64,000 nt of DNA. Origin: Ascidia mentula. Taxonomy: Eukaryota > Chordata > Ascidiacea > Phlebobranchia > Ascidiidae. A model generated the notes under the pieces. It was not told where the DNA came from, made no database searches, and saw only the letters and a list, made by a program, of their open reading frames with translations. The DNA is taken from NCBI GenBank assembly GCA_947561715.1, contig OX387199.1:17861001-17925000 (forward strand), read 5' to 3'. Shown here piece by piece: positions 21,845-32,608 of this stretch. A program made the translations under genes and the position numbers. Position 1 is the stretch's first letter. Every line of letters begins with the position of its first letter.

Positions 21845-21916
21845 CTAGCTAAATAACCAAGCAAGACATCTACTATGTGCCGATTATGCACAGGTCTTGC
21901 TTGGATATCTTGCTAG
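21845..21916. ncRNA. Pre-miRNA-sized hairpin
   Basis: The arms 21,845-21,867 and 21,894-21,916 pair over 23 positions with only three mismatches, including an unbroken 11-bp run CCAAGCAAGAC/GTCTTGCTTGG. The loop is 26 nt and contains a further GTGC/GCAC pair. Size and shape suit a microRNA precursor. A short palindromic transposon remnant is an alternative. The strand is not decidable by eye. Confidence 0.4.
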
Positions 21917-21919
21917 AAC

Positions 21920-23770
21920 AATTATTGGCTCTATTGCTTGTGAAAGCTTTTCATAAAGGAAAAGAGGTACACCATGCTATTTCTGCGTGAGTTTCTAAAT
22001 GACACGCATTAACACAAAGTCTTGTTCAGACCAAGTGCGAAAACAGATGAAACCAATACTCGGTCCAAAGGTTCAATATAAAGATCAAAGAAATCAGCGT
22101 GAACCTAACTGACGAGCTAAAACAAATTAACTTTCGTCTGACTAAACCGTGCGCGCAAGGCTCTTAAAAATTAACTTTTCTTTTTTCCTGGCAAACACAC
22201 TATTGGTTGAGCATTGCTTGGCCATAGTGTTTCCACCTTGTTTTCTCGGATGACGGTGATTATATGGTCACCACAAAGTGGAAGTCTTTGCTTGGCCGTT
22301 TGGCCGCGAAGTCGTCTGATTGTTACCTAGCTGCACTGATGAGAACTTATAGGTCGAAACAGTCACTTACACAATTTCTTACACTGATAAACGCATTCAA
22401 CTATTGTTTTCATAAAACACCGCATTGCAATGTTTCTTAAGCGGGAGAATGAACTTGCTTCAGGAGAGAATGAAAAAGAAAAACATTATTTGTTGAGAGC
22501 CAGCGTCAGTCGTTCTTATTTTTGAGATTTGTTCCAACATTTGACAGTTTGCAATATTTGATACTCTTGAAACGTATCGCATAGTGAATGAAAGGACGCA
22601 AACTTCTGGATTGGGATGCAGTGATTTAGGGCATTGTATTTGACCGTGACTACATGTGAAGTACCGTGTTTGTCAACGCTGTTTAAATATGACACTCCAA
22701 ACGTTTTGAATACCACATTTAATCAAAGACTTCCCGAACGTTTCTATTTCCTGGCTCAAGTGCATTTTATTAGACGGTTTGTGGCCCACTGACTAGGACG
22801 GTGGTGATCTTTTAATTAGGTTTGTTTGGTAAATGCCGACCTGATTATTTTTATGGTCAAAAGGTGAAATTGGAAAAATATACAAGGACTAAAAAAGTTT
22901 AGGCCATTCTAATAGATCGTTAGCCCACAACTGGACCACGGCGTGCAGTTCGTGTATCAGTGGTCTAGACTTTGTTAATATCCGTAAATTTGTTCTTTTA
23001 AAGGCTAAGACTTCGTAACCTTTTGACTTGACACTTAAAAATCGTGAATTAAAGATGATTTGATAAAGTTTGCTTGTAGCTTTAGCCAGCCAGATAACTT
23101 TGAAACAAAATGTATCCGTTGCAGCCAGTCTCTGTGTTAATCTGAATCTAAACGTGACACAAAGCAGTGACAAATCTTCGAACCAGTCTTAACAATAAAT
23201 CCCAAAGTGGTCAAGTCATGCAGTGTGAAAGTCACACGCAGTAAGTTTACTTTCTCTAGTTTTGAGTTAAAATGATTTAAAACAATTATCTGGTGTTTGA
23301 AGACGGGCAAATTGATATGTTAAAACCAATTGGTGGAAATTTGTACACGATAAACATACGTTGTCCAGCACGGGTTACGATATTTCCAGAAAATATCACA
23401 CATTTATATGTAGTTTTTAGATTATAGACTACATGCCATATATTTGTAGTCGCTGAAAAGTCACATGTTAAAAAAAAACATACGAGATATTATTAAGTAA
23501 ATTTTCATTGGTTTTTAAAATTCGAAAGATTTAAATATTTGACAAATATCAAAAAATTGCAGATTTCTTGGAACCTCTCCTACTACTTACAATGAAGGCA
23601 TTGGTTTGTATAATTTATTACTGGTAGATAAACGCCTTACAACCAAGGCCGCATCTTTGTTTTGTTGCAAAAAAATATGTTTATATTTCATGCTATACGT
23701 TAATTTTTAAATTTTAGTTCAGTAAAACAAATCTAAATTAATTCCTGGTTTTGACAAATCTCGTCATTTC
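21920..23770. other. Intergenic, probably containing the GTPase gene's 5' exon
   Basis: No clear coding exon was seen. The first coding exon of the GTPase gene must lie here or further upstream and must end after the first base of a codon. A short ATGAAGGCATTG followed by GTTTGT at about 23,592 was considered, but the phase does not fit. Confidence 0.3.
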
Positions 23771-23772
23771 AG

Positions 23773-26700
23773 TCAATAAAGTACACACTGGAAAACCTGT
23801 CCAACTGATTAAACCCAAACCAAAAAATAAAGAAGGATACGTCATTGACAATGGAGAACTTGAGAGTATTTTTGGAAACCGATACACCAGCAACACGCCA
23901 GTTGCGATTTATTCTCTAGCAGGAGCTTACAGAAAAGGGAAATCTTTCATGCTGAATTTTTTCCTGCGTTATTTATGGGCCGAAAATGATCACAAAGTAA
24001 GCAAATTCTGCCGTTACTTCTCTATAAATAAGGTTTTATTTGCATTTATTAGTCCGATGGTTGGCTTTCATCAAAAGAGGACCAAATAATAGAAGGTTTT
24101 GCTTGGAGAGGTGGAGCTGAAAGACACACACAAGGAATATGGATTTGGAGTGAGCCATTCTTTGTCAGCACTGCACAAGGAAAGGTTATTTAAGATTGTT
24201 TTACTTTTACTTCAATGCTAATGACAAAATGGTTAGGTTGCAGTGTTTCTCATGGACACACAGGGAGCATTTGACCCGTACAGCACGGTCAAAGATTGCT
24301 CTGCCATATTTGCTTTGAGCACGTTTATGAGCTCTGTTCAAATATACAATGTTCACAGTCAAATACAGGAAGATACGTTGCAAACCTTTCAGGTTGGGCG
24401 TGTTTATATTTGGCGAAAAGTTTTACATTATGCTGTAATTTTTGTTGTTTATTCTTAGCTTTTTACCGAATATGCAAAATCTGCACAACAGGGCTCTACT
24501 GGCAAATCCTTTCAGGTAATTTATTTTTTGATGATATTAAAACGTTTATCACATGTTCATTCACCTATATTTCAAGAATCTCATTTTTCTAATTCGTGAT
24601 TGGTCGGATCCATCATATTCCTATAACTTTGATGGTGGAAAGGAGGTGTTAAAAAAACTTCTACAACCTCCAGTAACACATCACGATACCGAGTCAGTCC
24701 GTGTCAGTTTGCGAGAATCGTTTGCAAATATTGAATGTTGCTTGATGCCACATCCAGGGTTTGCTGTAGCGGAGAGAAGGCAAGATACGGGGAGTACCCT
24801 AACTCTAAAAGGCAATTAAAGTTGTTTAAATTGAAGTTAAAAATTTAATATTGTGCTTGTTTCGCTGTCAGTCATACTACAATTTAAACAGGACTGTTCT
24901 TCTGGTATGTATTAATGCACTTTATTTTTCCAACGTTTCGTCTGCCATACTGCAAGACTTCTTCCATTTAAATTTAAAAATCTAAAATACAACTTAAAAT
25001 GTCAAAATATTTTATATGTTGGGAATGTGTTAGACTTCTGTCATTTTTATGTGAAAGATATTTGTTAGATGTTAGAGTTGATTTTCTCGACACCGCCGAT
25101 GTTTTGGTGAGAAAACTATTTTCACCTGAAGAAATTGTATTAAAAAGAATCAATAACAAACCAGTCACTGGGGATGATTTCATCGAACTTACTCTGAGAT
25201 ATTTCGAACAGTTTAGCAGCGGAAAAATGCCGGAAGTTATTACAATCTTTGAGGTAAACATTTTGTAATCAATGCCTGTCATCATAACGATTTGGTACTA
25301 CATCAAATACCGCCCAATCATTTTGTTTGCCTGATAATCTTTTACCACAGGCAACGTCCAAATCTTCTCTTTCGTCGATATGTCAAGACTGCAAAAGAGT
25401 CTACAAAACTTTAATGGACAAGGTTGTCCTCTTTCTTGCTTATTTTTGAGACAAGAGTTTGGTAATTTGTTGAATTTACTACAGAATCTTGAAGAAGCGT
25501 ATAAGTGCCGAGACAAATTGCAAGAATTTCACCAAATTTGTAATAAAGAGGCTTTGACCAGCTTCGACAAACATCCAAAAATGGGAGGGGAAAAGTTAAT
25601 TGCTGAATATAAAAAATTTTTAGTTTCCAAACTAGAACAAGATTTTGACGTTTACAAGGCAAAATACGAAAGCTACTTGGTTAGTCGTTCATTTTTCCCT
25701 AAGAGTAACTCATAAATTCTTTCAAAACGAGTTTTCTCCTTTGCAAAACAACATTTTTTGTAGATTCTTGTTGTTTTTAACAAAATGGATTTTTTCGTTT
25801 TAGGATAGAAAACGCTTACAGATTGCAGAACATGTTGACAGAGTAAAGGAAGGGTATGCGCGATCACTACGAGAGGTAAAAAACCCACATTGAAGTAGAA
25901 GTTCATATTAATCGTAAATTGGCTTTTTTTTGTTGAGCGTGTATCATTTCATTTCTAAATAGAAAGGTGGGCGTTAATCACGTAAAATATACGACAGGCA
26001 AGGATCGTTTTAAACGTTATGGATAGCTGGTAGGCTATGGCATTACCCACCATCGAAGTAATCATTTTCAACCTTGACGGAATAATTAGCTATATACATT
26101 ACGCCTATCACAGTAAACCTCGGAAATTGACTTGATTGAAATTTTTGATCAGAAATTCCTGGACTATCCGAAGACGTCATGGTTGTGCCTTTTTTGTTTT
26201 GCGACTTAATTTATTGAAAAAAATTCCATCGCTTGACGTCTATACGCTTGAAAAATATCCAACTAAGCATTGCTGGCTTAAAATGGCTGTTTTGGCATTT
26301 TATGAAAATCATAGAAAATTATCCATGTAACGGCCCCAACAAAAGCCGATTTTGGGGACAAACCTTATGTTACTAATCGAACATATTTATTACTGGTATT
26401 ACTTTTTGTTTGTCGGTGCCTTTTGTTGGAGTTATAAAAGTATCACTTTTTAACAGCTCAGTGGTGGAAAATACGTTGGGAAGGCGGCGTTGAAAAAAAT
26501 TGAGCAAAAATGTCGAGAGGAAGCTTTGGCAATGTTTAAGGAAAACTTGCCAATAGATCTTGATCAAGAAAACCACTTGCGACTAACAAATCTGATGAAC
26601 AGCGAGTTGGAAAAGTTTACTGAATCTAATGAACAAACGTTTGTAAGTATGACAGTTTAATTAATTTGAGATTAAATAAATTCATAAGCGGGAACGGACG

Positions 26701-29700
26701 TATTTGTAAATCCCAAGGAAAAATCACTTGCGAATGTGTAATTACATGAAATGTACGTGCAAAAAGAGCCATTTGAGAGCTGCAATTTTTCGACCTGAAA
26801 GGTCTCATCAGTGCAGCTGTTGATTGTGGCGCTGTTCTAGCTTTTACACTAGCGGTCACACAGATTTCCACTTTGTGTTACCTTTCGGCCAGCCAAATTC
26901 GTTGGGCTCTATGACCAAACGACTGCTTGGTATCCGATTGTGCTACTGGCTCGGTTTACTCCAATTCAAATCTGTGCAAAAAGAGCCATAATATTCATTG
27001 AGAGCTGCAGACAGGGGGTACACCCTGTCTACAGCTTTCAGTGTGCATAAAATGTTTTTCCTCAATTTTTGATGTAATGCAACTCCTTCCATCGCCACTA
27101 ATTGTATAGCGCAACTTTGTGATCAATGCCTTGCATTCACGCAGTATATCTTCGCTTTTAAGTGCAAACATGCTGTTATATCTTCTGCAGAGGGAATTGA
27201 ATACCCGCGTAAAAATGCATTTCCTGACTGCTTTGACGAACTACAAAGTTTCGGTGTATCAGGTAAACTGCTTTGCTACAGAAATATGTTAAGAAAGTCG
27301 GGACATGTTTATCTGAATGACATCAATACCAAGTTTCTTTTACGTTGACTACATTTTTTTTCAGAAATGTGAAACAAATATTTTGAATGAAGAAGAGTTC
27401 GACGGGGCCCATAAAAGCGCTAGAGGTGAAGCAATACTTGCATTCGATCAATTAGATGTGGGAGAAAATACTGAAATAAAAAATAAGAAGAGAAATAAAT
27501 TGCTATCCAAAATTGAAGAGACGAAAGGCGCGCTTAAAGCAGCAAACGACGCAAAAAAGGTATTGCTCTCGTGCAAATAAATATTTCTGGGTTTTCATTG
27601 AAAATGGTCTGCAAACATTTACCGTGGGCTGATCATGTTAACAGAGCGCACGATGTAAGCCACAGTGTTGTATTCACATTTGTTTATCGCCAGACTCGAC
27701 CTTTACGGTTTCATCAGTGCCCATGCTATTTTATTTCACTGTGTTTGTTGTTTTGTGCAAAATACAAATTATTTGGTGATTATGTGTGCAGTTTTTGTCG
27801 ATAAACTGTTCTTTTTTGTTATTGAATATCTTGCGAGCCAACCTCGCTAGTTGTAATAATTTTTTTTATTTTTACAAAATGTCACAGACACGATCGAAAA
27901 ACTTAGAACAGGCCAGAAGGGAGTACAGATCAAGCATGAATAAAGTGAGATTTGCCGAAATTTCTCGTCGAATATCAAATATATTCTTTACGTTTGACAC
28001 ATTTTATAACACAACATATATAGGTGTGTCTCGAAGCCATGGATGAAGATGAGCTTATAAAGAATCACAAAAAGTATGAAGAGAAGGCAAGAGTCATGAT
28101 ATCAGATGAGTCATGCATTCCGGAGTTTCTGAAAATAATTAAATCTGAACTTGATGACATTCAAGACAACAACCGTCGTCTACAGGTTTAACCTTTCAGC
28201 ATAGTTCAAACATATTTCTTTACCACCGACAACGTTAATAGTTCTCATGTTGTACATAGTTGTAAGGTACGTTTTTGACAACCACTGCAACTAATGCAAA
28301 CCAAAATTCAATATCTAACATGTCATTACGATTATTTCTAATGCTCCCTTTGATGATAAACGAAGAACGCAAAACGTTGGCAAACAAAATCGACGATAAT
28401 TTGTGCGAAAGAGCAGTAAAAAAACACATAACCAGTTTTTTGAAACATACTTTTTCGGTCCCTGTCGCGACCTAATGTGAAACAAAGCCAACGTCACTAA
28501 AACAAAGCCAACGTCACTTCGCACTATAACGTCTTGCCGCTAAATACAACGCGACAAAAATATTGTCATTCATAATTACACCCATCACGTCCATCAGAAC
28601 ATGCAGTCAAAGCACGATATTGATGAATGCTAATTAATCTCAAAACAATCCTTACGCCTGCTTCTGCAGCGTTTTTTCACTGTTATAACAAGGCGACCTG
28701 GTTTTTCCCAATATTGTCGTGCTGTGTAACGAATTATAGCCCCGGCACACAGCGCTATCTGCACTGTGGATAGGACATGCCTACTATTTTTCCATCTCGT
28801 CATGTGTGCTGTAACGATATTTTTTTTAGAAAAATGCAGTGTCCATATTTGAAGAAAGAAGACATGTCGCATATGACATTTATTGTATCAAGATGGATGA
28901 GGTAAGCTCGAGAGAGCACAGGTCTTGAAACCTCCCTTGCTTTATGTTACATTTAGGTTGAGAAACAATTCATCGAAGCAAATGCCATGGAAAGTCTTCA
29001 CCGTAAGGAAAAAAGTGCTGCCAGTGAGCACTACAGCAAGGGAAAGCCAAAGTGCCTGTTACCACAATTTGAATCCCATCGTAAAGAATTGGAAAAACAA
29101 ATCGATGAGCGTTATCACTTTGCTTGCAAAAGCAACGAAGAAAACAAGGTTTTTTTTATAACTTAAATAAAACGAAATTGGTTTATGATGTTTGAAGTTT
29201 TGCACAGAAAAAACTCGATGATTTGGGAAAGAGTCTGGTTACGGAAATTGAAGCAGATTACAAATTGAATATGAACAAGGTATGTATGAAAGATATTTGC
29301 AGGTTATTGTTAGAACCTTGTTGCAGGACTTTTAATTACAATTTAGTTAACTGACGGAGCTCACGTTGATGAAAAGACCCTAGAGAATAGGCACGAAGAT
29401 AGTTTAAAAAATGCCCGACTTTTACTTTCGGCAAAACTGGATCGTTCGAGAGAAATCAAAACAAAATGGATAGAAGAATGCAAAACGAAACTTGAATATT
29501 ATTATGAAGATATAAAAAAAATCAATAAGGAAGCTGAAGATAAACATGCCAGAGAAAGAAACGAAAAAAACAGTACTAGTTGGAAAATGGCCACTTCGAC
29601 AACCGTGGGAACAGCTGGGGGCACTGCGGCAGGCGTGTTCGCAGCTGCAAAGTTGGGTGCTACGATTGGCTCCGTTGGAGGTGTTGCGGGAACCACACTT

Positions 29701-29757
29701 GGGGCAGTTGCTGGTTTAGGTGTCGGTTTTGCAATCGCAAAATGGAGAAATTGGTGA
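23773..29757 (+). CDS. Atlastin/GBP-like large GTPase with repeated stalk
   Basis: Eighteen exons: 23,773-23,996; 24,053-24,184; 24,237-24,392; 24,459-24,515; 24,577-24,811; 25,069-25,253; 25,351-25,422; 25,485-25,679; 25,804-25,875; 26,457-26,642; 27,191-27,262; 27,365-27,559; 27,888-27,944; 28,024-28,185; 28,830-28,901; 28,957-29,148; 29,208-29,279; 29,347-29,757. Frames join throughout, giving 914 residues without the missing first exon. The P-loop is GAYRKGKSF (51-59), the switch I Thr lies in RHTQGIW, G3 is DTQG (126-129), and the RD of the guanine site is in FLIRDW (197-198). [14 protein letters not shown] and MPHPG are atlastin-like. KMGGEKL in exon 8 matches the atlastin middle domain. 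Alternating exons of about 24 and 54-65 codons then repeat, all Lys/Glu-rich helix. The end (about 860-910) is Gly/Ala-rich and hydrophobic. Likely role: GTP-driven membrane tethering or host defence (inferred). Confidence 0.85.
24911..24970 (-). mobile_element. Penelope-type 3' end relic in an intron
   Basis: On the minus strand: GAAGAAGTCT, TGCAGTATGGC, AGAC, then GAAACGTTGG and AATAAAGTGC. This matches the layout of the 5123-5166 motif (GATGAAG, stem, loop, stem, GAAACGT, then AATAAAG) but is a different, older sequence. It lies in the intron between the fifth and sixth exons of the GTPase gene. Confidence 0.4.
26778..26818 (-). ncRNA. Hammerhead-ribozyme-like core in an intron
   Basis: On the minus strand: AGCTGCA, CTGATGA, GACC, TTTCA, GGTC, GAAA, then AAT and TGCAGCT. 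Stem I (7 bp, AGCTGCA/TGCAGCT) and stem II (GACC/GGTC) pair perfectly around the invariant boxes. Stem III is missing, so it is probably a worn, inactive copy. It lies in the intron after the exon ending at 26,642. Confidence 0.5.
27003..27036. repeat. Strong short inverted repeat in an intron
   Basis: AGCTGCAGACAGGG and CCCTGTCTACAGCT pair over 14 positions with a single G-T/A-C-type difference and a loop of six bases. The preceding TGCAAAAAGAGCCAT is also found at 26,758, just before the hammerhead-like core, so the two structures share a flank. Confidence 0.5.
27688..27725 (-). repeat. Small dispersed hairpin repeat, copy 2
   Basis: On the minus strand, GGGCA, CTGATGA (intact here), AACC, GTAA, AGGT, then CGAGTC. 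It corresponds to copies at 17,895 and 60,915. The intact CTGATGA box supports a hammerhead-like ancestry. It lies in an intron of the GTPase gene. Confidence 0.4.
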
Positions 29758-29813
29758 AATATTGAATCTGGGAGATGAAGTTATTCACAAGGCGCAAGAT
29801 ATGCCTGCATGTA

Positions 29814-29819
29814 AATAAA
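29814..29819 (+). terminator. Polyadenylation signal of the GTPase gene
   Basis: AATAAA 57 bases after the TGA at 29,755-29,757. A second AATAAA is at 29,839-29,844. Confidence 0.6.
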
Positions 29820-29849
29820 CCTGACTTTATTTCTGTTAAATAAAAGAGC

Positions 29850-30640
29850 ATTTCTTCATTGGCTTTAATTTCAATTTTGCTTGGTATTGTGACATTGTCT
29901 CCCGATGCGCTTTGTAAATATCCTGCACTTAAAGAAACTAGCACGCAATGTTTAGCTAATTGCCGTGCACACAACATCACTATTGTGATGGCCACTAATT
30001 GAATGTAAGTTATTAGTTGCTGTAATTACCCATGTTTTGTTTGTAAACATGTATTGACTTAACGTTCATATAAAAGAGCACACTTGTGCAAATTGTAATT
30101 AAATTAAGGCTTGGAAAAATAAAAATCCCTATTCAGTTATTATCAATTGTTTGGAAAGAATTACCTGACATTTTTGATGGGACCTCACTGAAAGGAAAAA
30201 ATTATGCAAAGGAAAATACCTAATCACGACGACGATAAATAATTGTATGCCAGCTCAACTTAGATTCACAAATTCTACAAAGACATTATATGCTCTATTG
30301 TGTCCGGTTCGATAGAGCATCATGGTTATTTGTGAACAAATTTTCAAACTTTTGAAGTATAATCGTAAAAAAACTTTGTATGCCTCGTTTTGTTCATCAA
30401 CTCACAGCTTGTAAAAAAAACAGTTTAGTTTTAAATCGGAAACCAAGCTGAAAAATGCCTGTTAAATCGGCACTGCTTAAATGGTTTCCTTAAGCCATTT
30501 AGCTGTCTGTTATGTCTTCAATGATCCGGCGATTCACAAAGACATTGACACATTAGTCTGAATAAGAAAGTTCAGTTTCACAAAATGTTCGAAACGCTTC
30601 AGGAAAAAGAAAAGTTACTTCAGTTAACAAGTTTTACAGA
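29850..30640. other. Convergent intergenic spacer
   Basis: It lies between the 3' ends of the plus-strand GTPase gene and the minus-strand P450 exon. No gene features were seen. Confidence 0.4.
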
Positions 30641-30646
30641 TTTATT
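30641..30646 (-). terminator. Polyadenylation signal of the P450 exon
   Basis: AATAAA on the minus strand, 24 bases beyond the stop codon at 30,671-30,673. Confidence 0.55.
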
Positions 30647-30670
30647 AGCGCAAACAGAATATCTACACAT

Positions 30671-30958
30671 TCATTTGTCTCGTTTGCGCAATACCACACA
30701 CAAGGGTTTGGGAGAGTAAAACAAAGTTGTGTAGGATTCATCAAGCGAAGGCTCGTCATCGAAAGCTGAAATAAAAAAACAACGAAAAAGTTTAGAGAAA
30801 GCCATAAGCAGTTCGAATCTGGCGAGTTGTTCTCCAACACAGTAACGGGGACCGATTCCGAACGAGGAGATTTTTTTACGATGATCAAAACTGCCGTCGT
30901 CGCGCAGGAATCGACTCGGACGGAAAACCTCAGGGCCCGAGCACCTGGTGGCGTCGTG
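30671..30958 (-). CDS. Cytochrome P450, last exon (CYP2-like)
   Basis: 95 residues read on the minus strand from a CAG acceptor at 30,961-30,959 to TGA at 30,673-30,671. The text HDATRCSGPEVFRPSRFL is the PERF-type segment. FGIGPRYCVGEQLAR is the haem-binding loop F-x-x-G-x-R-x-C-x-G, with Cys as the axial thiolate ligand. FELLMAFSKLFR is the L-helix, and YSPKPLCVVLRKRDK is a normal C-terminus. This is the catalytic core of an endoplasmic-reticulum monooxygenase, and family 2 is the best fit. A polyadenylation signal follows at 30,641. I could not find the upstream exons (I-helix AGxxT, ExxR) before the integrin-like exons. It is therefore either a gene with distant exons or an orphan fragment. 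In-frame sequence just above the acceptor (YIYAAQ) is also P450-like but meets a stop, hinting at decay. Confidence 0.8.
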   Translation of the reverse strand, partial: HDATRCSGPEVFRPSRFLRDDGSFDHRKKISSFGIGPRYCVGEQLARFELLMAFSKLFRCFFISAFDDEPSLDESYTTLFYSPKPLCVVLRKRDK

Positions 30959-30959
30959 C

Positions 30960-32608
30960 TGTGCGGCGTAAATGTATAATTACAGGAAGAACGTAAATTA
31001 AAGTTACATAACGTTTAAACCGTGTCGTTGCAAAAGAAAGATCAGCGCAACAGAAAACGAGCAAATTTATGTCAGACAACAGTCATTTTCTGCACCTACA
31101 GTGTATTGTTTTGAAATCTTAATTAGTGATGAACATGAAAACGAAACATTAGTATTTTGCTCGTGTTATATTGTGGCAAATGGCAATATGTCCTATAGGC
31201 TACCCGACAGGACTACAAATTTATTATTACTGAAATATTAATGGTTTCCTTAGTGACGTTTACCCTGAACTAGAACGCAAAAAGCAACTACCAAAAATAT
31301 TGCAAACCTGCAATTTTTATTTAAAAACAAATTGCGGCTACTTAAAATATAGCCAAAAACAATATTAGACCAAGCAATAAAATAACGCTTGCTTGGGCCA
31401 GGAATTCAGTTGATTTAGCAAACTTTAGCAACGCGAAACCCAACTAACAAGTTAACCACGCAAGCACATTAATTTGATCAATTGAAATCCTGGCGCACTT
31501 ACACCGTAAAAATAACTATACGTTAAATAATGTTTTTTTTTCTGGAAACGCAACACACACGTAAACCAGCAAAAATCGCAACATTCAGGTATGTCGGTAT
31601 TCCGAAAAACTTGACATAAACAACCATTTTTGCTGCAACATGAACTGTTATATGAATGGTATTTAACTCTCTAATTTTTCTAAAAATGACCGACATTTTA
31701 AATGAAGAAAGGGAAAAAAATACGCCTGTTTTTGTGTATCACTTTGTGTCATTTTTCAGTTGATGAAGCCAGGGTTACTCGCGAATGTTCGTGTGCTTTA
31801 TGCAGTTTTCGATGGAGTGCTTAACCATAATGCATCAAGCGCATAAAACACTAAAAAGGCAAGAAAAAGGAAATCGATAACACAGCTTGTATCGTCACGT
31901 GACCAGGTATGTAACGAGGCGTAACAATAACAACAAGTTGTTGTAAACTGCTGGAAAGTAGATGCATTGCTCCTTGTCATTCACGCAATGGTTGTTCTTG
32001 TGAATATGAAGCGTTTCCAGGAATGGACGACAACTTTGACAGTGATTCAATGGTGATATGGGTGACAAAAAGCACAACAACAACGTAAATATGAAGACCG
32101 CAAATATTATTAGTTATAGTCCGTTAATCCAGGAAATTGGATGATGTTGGGATTCTGATAAACGATTGCGTTAGAAGGGTAAACACCGGCCCAACGAAAG
32201 GGTGTGCAGCAGGTGCGGTGCACCAAATTTACAAGTGCAACCAAAATGTCTCACGATGTAAATGTAACATTAAATTAGGGTTTGGTGTATGTAGACAAGC
32301 TTTGTGCGTAACCTATTTGTTTTTTATTCTCAAAATTACCATTGTTTTCCACTTGCGCCTACACAACCTCAAAATAAAATTAAAAGATTGAAAAAATAAA
32401 ACAAAAGCTGTGTTTGTGGAGCTGGTCTAGGCGCAAGTGGAAAACGATGGTAATTTTGAGCTAGGCAGCATTAAAGTTTGCAAAATCTGCACTTTCAATG
32501 TTGAAAATCACCGAGAGTGATTCCTGGGGTTCTGCAAACAAAACAGAACAACTTTTGGTACGGGTAGATGCGCTAAAAACTAGGTTATATTCCAACATCA
32601 CTGCGTAC
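30960..32608. other. Unassigned region upstream of the P450 exon
   Basis: I searched the minus strand by eye for P450 I-helix and K-helix motifs, and for integrin tail motifs such as GFFKR, and found none. At 32,330-32,365 and 32,430-32,465 there is a short imperfect inverted repeat (AATTACCATTGTTTTCCACTT and its complement). Confidence 0.35.

Noticed and set aside
23592-23603. ATGAAGGCATTG as first exon of the GTPase gene
   Set aside because: It would end in phase 0, but the next exon at 23,773 needs one base carried over.
29502-29995. Minus-strand frames opposite the GTPase tail
   Set aside because: Shadows of the Gly/Ala-rich coding end on the other strand, with no supporting signals.
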